Below are positions 51,101 to 64,000 of a stretch of DNA of 64,000 nucleotides, piece by piece. The stretch is from Lutraria lutraria (taxonomy: Eukaryota > Mollusca > Bivalvia > Venerida > Mactridae), in contig OZ026835.1 of assembly GCA_964023205.1 (NCBI GenBank), positions 1,111,501 through 1,175,500 on the forward strand. The letters are read 5' to 3'. The translations under genes and the position numbers were made by a program. How positions within the stretch are numbered: position 1 is the stretch's first letter; each line of letters opens with the position of its first letter. The notes beneath the pieces are model-generated. The model ran no database searches, was not told where the DNA came from, and saw only the letters and a list, made by a program, of their open reading frames with translations.

Positions 51101-51735
51101 TACGCATTAATTATTTACTGATATATACATCTGCATAATAATGTCTCGCTGATTTAAAATAGGTAGATCGTTGCAGAAAACATTATTAGGACTGGTGCAT
51201 AATCCGGAACACTGGTTAGGTTAATTGTTCCCCAGGTTATGTTGAAAAAAAGGCGAAAAAATCAATAGAAAGCAGGAATACTGGTTATATATATACAATG
51301 TCTACATATTTCCACGTTTTAGTTGTACTCTGTGATGGAAATGATTAAATCTAAGACACTTGGTCAAATTTGTATTTTTTCTAACTTGTAAAGAGCTTGA
51401 CAACTTCTTACCTAGATATCTATAAAGATATACACGGGCTACACTGTGGCAGTTTTATATCAATTCCGTTATACATAATAAAATGTTTCTATGTTACAAC
51501 AGTAGACTCCCGAGCAAGTAAAAACGTCGACAAGAAGAATTCTTTGCATGCCAAGTCAGATGTGTCAGGGCGCTCTTCATCCTACTTAGGTCGTCCATCA
51601 TCTATCTCACAACAGTCAGGGAAAGGTTCATCAGCCAGTAACGGCAAACAATCAGCAACTGGACGTAAGGCTAATCAAGGGAAGGTCAGCGACCTAGGAA
51701 AGTTAACAATGAAAACTAAAGGAAAGCGGAAATAA
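45131..51735 (+). CDS. CXorf65-like protein of unknown function
   Basis: Homologue of the uncharacterised vertebrate CXorf65 family. Exons: 45131-45155, 48465-48551, 49278-49397, 49900-49977, 50814-50870, 51503-51735; phases close to 199 aa (human about 183). The N-terminus MFVKLQYGENEQIIVNPDC looks like a ubiquitin-like beta strand pair; next come FIDLLDETGKLAML (the family's strongest motif, DETG at 45-48) and YIPVMLE. The C-terminal third is basic and Ser/Lys/Gly-rich, probably disordered, ending KTKGKRK. No signal peptide or membrane segment. The gene shares a promoter with CDC40. Intron 1 holds a CR1-like LINE in sense orientation, and the exon 3 acceptor is built from a minisatellite. 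Function is unknown; I assign none. Confidence 0.85.
45320..48056 (+). mobile_element. CR1-like non-LTR retrotransposon in intron 1 of the CXorf65-like gene
   Basis: 5'-truncated ORF2 open from about 45365 to 47125. It encodes a full reverse transcriptase: LNKPDG, GYIISIHKKGN, NFRGITLL, QAGFRAGMGT, AFIDYSKAFD, GVRQGESLSPFLF, catalytic MYADDIVIF, and NKDKTKIIIFRK. Frameshifts near 47110 and 47190 separate it from the C-terminal RLRIETGRWNN and a CCLKLEDEMHFLFECKLYD-type zinc-knuckle, ending at 47426. The 3' UTR runs to 'ctatgttctatgttc', a short tandem terminal repeat typical of CR1-like ends. The endonuclease domain is missing. Recently decayed; not autonomous. Confidence 0.85.
48880..49040 (+). 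mobile_element. MITE family 2, copy 1
   Basis: 'cctgtgaataaaggtat', 'cacctccgaataaagacc' and 'gtcaataaaggccaaatttt' match 55545-55725. Located in intron 2 of the CXorf65-like gene. Confidence 0.55.
49185..49277 (+). repeat. Minisatellite abutting exon 3 acceptor
   Basis: About four copies of a 20-23 bp unit ('cgtgacttgtacattttaca') run directly into the 3' splice site 'acattttacag' of exon 3 of the CXorf65-like gene, supplying its pyrimidine tract. Confidence 0.8.
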
Positions 51736-51736
51736 A
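51731..51736 (+). terminator. AATAAA overlapping the stop codon
   Basis: The AATAAA hexamer contains the TAA stop of the CXorf65-like gene. If used, the 3' UTR would be only about 20 nt. Other signals may be used further downstream. Confidence 0.3.
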
Positions 51737-53162
51737 GAGAACTTGTAATCACGGTCTTTAACTGTGTTTTGAGTAAATTATTCAACATTTTAAACGTATT
51801 ATTATCTCTGTCATAACAAAGCTCCCTGATGTAAATAAATGGAATGGCATGTCCGTGGTCAACGAATAAGTGGTAAGCTATTGGTAACAGCAGAATTGCG
51901 CTTCCAACTTTGCAAGTCAATGAGTACTGTTTGTCCCAAAATGATACATTCTTAGAAGGAACACATTTTACCTTCATGGATATCAAATCATGTTCAGTAT
52001 ATTTATTTCATTCATTGGTGTATAGTTGGGAAAGTCACGAAGCAAGAGAAATCGAGACATACAATGTACATCAAAATTAGCTGTCCTTACCAAATTTACA
52101 ATAATATCTAATTCATAATTAGGTTCATATTAATAATATTTATTCTTACTCCAACTATGCTTTATAGACATTTATAGCAGTGGTTTGATTTGCATCGCTA
52201 GGTGTTGTCATCTACGTTTGGCAATTTAAGAATTCAGAAAAATATTTTCCTGTCTTTGTAAAAAAAAATATCCAAATTTTATAATATTCGGATTGTTCCA
52301 AAAGTGAAGGAATGGACTGTTGGTACAAATAATACGAATGCGTAAATCAATGAAATATTCGATTTATTATTCAACGTGGGATCCAAGGCTGGAAATCTTA
52401 ATGCAGTGTTTACTTACATTAGATAGAGCCTAATATCTAGCTTAGTTACGTATTCACATGTACATTATATGGTAAACAAACACACAAAACAATTAACAAA
52501 TAAATACAACAACATCCACATAAAATATACATGCAATCCATGCATGAATCATGAAAACTGAACCAAATTTGTTTGACTTTCAAGAAGCAAAATTCATCTC
52601 TTCTTAGCTTAGAAAATGCTTGACAGAAAATAATGAATTAAGAATGTGAGGCACATGAGTGAACATTTCTGCTGATAATACATCAATCATTAGTTTGTCA
52701 CATTCTGCTCCTACAAATTCAGATCAAAGTTCTGGTGTGTACCGCTTGTTGCTTACCCGTCTTCATAAGATACATGTATTTACATCTTGTTCATGCATTA
52801 ACACTCCATTCATTCAGCTGATACAATACTTGGCACAGTCCTTCATTCCTAACAGAAGATTTGTATAGTGAAAGTAAAAACATCAAATGTTACTATAAAA
52901 ATATAAAAAAAGATAAAAAAGAATAAAAGCATATCTAGACTCGAAGAGTGTGGATTAAGAAGGGATGAATTGCTGATTGTAGTGTTCTTGCAAATACTGA
53001 ATACATTTTTTCATGTCCATGCCATGTCACACTGCCACACATGTCTTAGTTCCAACATTCTATCTCTGGACTGTTTTTGGTTATACAAGCATAAAACGAA
53101 TCACGAGTAGTAGTTGGCTTTTTTGTAAACTACAACATTGGCACAACACATGCTCCCCCTCT
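51737..53162. other. Convergent intergenic spacer
   Basis: Lies between the 3' ends of the CXorf65-like gene and the transgelin gene. No coding signal; a minus-strand AATAAA near 52362-52367 may serve transgelin. Several purine-rich AT stretches. Nothing else recognised. Confidence 0.5.
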
Positions 53163-62304
<9,142 letters not shown>

Positions 62305-64000
62305 TTTCACAAACTTAACACTGACAATTATTAAATTCGAATAAGACGATCACCCCGAGTGTGTACCTCAAAAAAAAGGCGTGGTCTTCTAAATATAGAT
62401 ATAATGCTACTGTGGTGAAGTATGTACGCTATAAAGATACGAGACTATACTGTACAAATAAGGTAAACACCAAGCACATTTCGTACTACTTAATCCACGA
62501 CCAATCCTTGATGAATCAACGATAATCTACTGCAGTCAGTTTAAACAGTGAATTTGATTTATATACTTCAGTGTTCATGTGGTTCGATGCAGACAAAAAG
62601 TTTAAGTTTTACTATTTTTATTGAAATACGATTATCTTGAAGTGCAGTGCAGACGACACAAATGGACACAAAAGATAACAGAGAACATGAAACGATACAC
62701 GTACAAGTATACAAGACAGATATTAAAATGAATGAAATTTAACTCGCATTGTTTGCTTAGGTTCATTCATTATTACACCGGCAATTAATGACTGGTAAAA
62801 TTATAATAACCTCAACTCATTTTTCTTTCAATAAAAATTGTGATTATTTCGCATAACAGACAATATTTTGCTCATCCATTTTCACCATAAACGCAAATAA
62901 TCTTCGTCGTATGTCGTGCAATAACTGATCTCTTATTTCATTATCAATACTATTATCATTTAAGAATGGCACCTATAGTCAGTGGCGGATCCAGAAGTTC
63001 AGGCTAAGCTAGAGCGTATTACAATATATCCCCCCCCCCCGTTGAATGTTTATCTACGGTCGGGGACTTTCAGGGGACGCGCTAGTGTTAATTAAGTGAC
63101 CTATATATCAGTTCTCTCCTCTCTTCGGAATCATATAACATACAGGGACGCTATTTGTTGGGTGTTGAATGAGAGTGGATGGTAATGACAGTATTTGAAC
63201 AACCAACTGCGGCGCTGATTAGAACAAAGCCATCTGTATAAGTTGGTGGATAAACGGCAAACGGCTATTCATTGTGTGAAACTGCTTACCGGCAATGTGA
63301 ACAACGTACGCCATGATTCGGACATGCGAATAGGCGGCCTATCGAATGAACGATTCCGTAGATATTCGGTCTTATTTGTTGGTTTATGATTATCAACTTG
63401 TCTTTTCAATACAGCAATCTTTTTTTTCATATGTAATGTACTGTGAAACCTCTTTAAAGCAACACCCTTTGGGAGTAGCAAATTATGTTGTTGATGAGAG
63501 GGTAAATTAATAATTAAATCGTGCAGTGGAAGGGAGATTGTTACTCAAGAGATCGCAGCACTGGAAAGGTTGTACTGTATTGAGTGATGTATGTAGTTAT
63601 TCAATAATGTTTCGCTGAATGTGTGTGTCCTTGCATAAAGATGCCATGATAGAATAACTTGATTATACAGACTGATAACAATAAGACAATAGGCAGAAAA
63701 AGAGAAAGACATACACCTAGGTATGTACAAATATTTCTATTGACAAATTTATATTGATCAACAAGAAGTAAAAATCTTGTTACAAAATGAGAGATGGAAT
63801 GATATATAGCCCTAGATACCAAGATTGTAGTATAAATTACATGAATTTCCTGATCTACACCAGCACGCACTAAACCCGGAAGTATACTTGCACCGAAATA
63901 TATGCGGCTGATATAAACATGCTAGTTATACACGTCGTATTTTCATAATGTATCAAAATAGCCTTAATTCTTGATATAAAACCATATTTGTATCATTTTA
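62305..64000. other. Upstream of transgelin; repeats only
   Basis: Should contain the transgelin promoter and 5' UTR just above 62304, but no certain element is seen. 'cagtggcggatccag' at 62990 looks like the end of a hAT-type MITE followed by a C-run; its other end was not found. No gene recognised. Confidence 0.4.
63439..63579 (-). mobile_element. Pogo-like MITE, slightly deleted copy
   Basis: 'tactgtgaaacctctttaaa' at the left, 'gcaacaccctttgggagtag', and 'ctggaaaggttgtactgta' at the right; one internal stretch missing. Confidence 0.7.

Overview
This is a eukaryotic nuclear window from an animal, most likely a marine bivalve mollusc. It is AT-rich. Its genes are short GT-AG exons in long introns, and it carries many transposon remnants. 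The bivalve call is an inference from gene content plus repeat styles I associate with bivalve genomes: a 'gagggccatggtggccct...ctcacctga' element, tRNA-type SINEs, and the 'gactgaaataatgttgaaaa' tail. No prokaryotic, viral or organellar gene set is present.

Layout. (1) Positions 1-20700 hold two tandem minus-strand copies of an acid-sphingomyelinase-like phosphodiesterase gene (SMPDL3 type). Copy A (about 1-5334) runs off the left edge. Copy B (11068-18898) is complete and assembles to 462 codons. The duplication includes introns and about 1-3 kb of upstream DNA, so each copy serves as the 'empty site' for insertions in the other. (2) Positions 20700-24087 hold an L1/Tx1-like LINE fragment and another dispersed repeat. 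(3) Positions 24088-30241 (+) hold a five-exon, 331-aa divergent Na+/K+-ATPase beta subunit, followed by about 5.7 kb of T-rich DNA that may be partly 3' UTR. (4) Positions 37203-44733 (-) hold a complete 14-exon PRP17/CDC40 splicing factor of 574 aa. (5) Positions 45131-51735 (+) hold a six-exon, 199-aa homologue of the uncharacterised vertebrate CXorf65 family. It is divergently arranged with CDC40 across a 397-bp shared promoter and has a decayed CR1-like LINE in its first intron. (6) Positions 53163-62304 (-) hold a four-exon, 208-aa transgelin/calponin-family muscle protein. (7) From 62305 to the end I see only repeats.

The genes are not an operon or a joint pathway; they are independent animal genes. 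Every gene model was built by hand from conserved motifs and splice sites. In all five complete models the exon phases close exactly and total length fits the family. I found no new multi-gene system. The most informative novelties are structural: reciprocal transposon insertions resolved by the tandem duplication (a 2.04-kb terminal-inverted-repeat element and a 0.78-kb hAT-like element), a nine-copy pogo-like MITE family, a TTAA-flanked piggyBac-like MITE, three related 'caaagacctata' palindromes, and a conserved but functionally unknown CXorf65-like gene.
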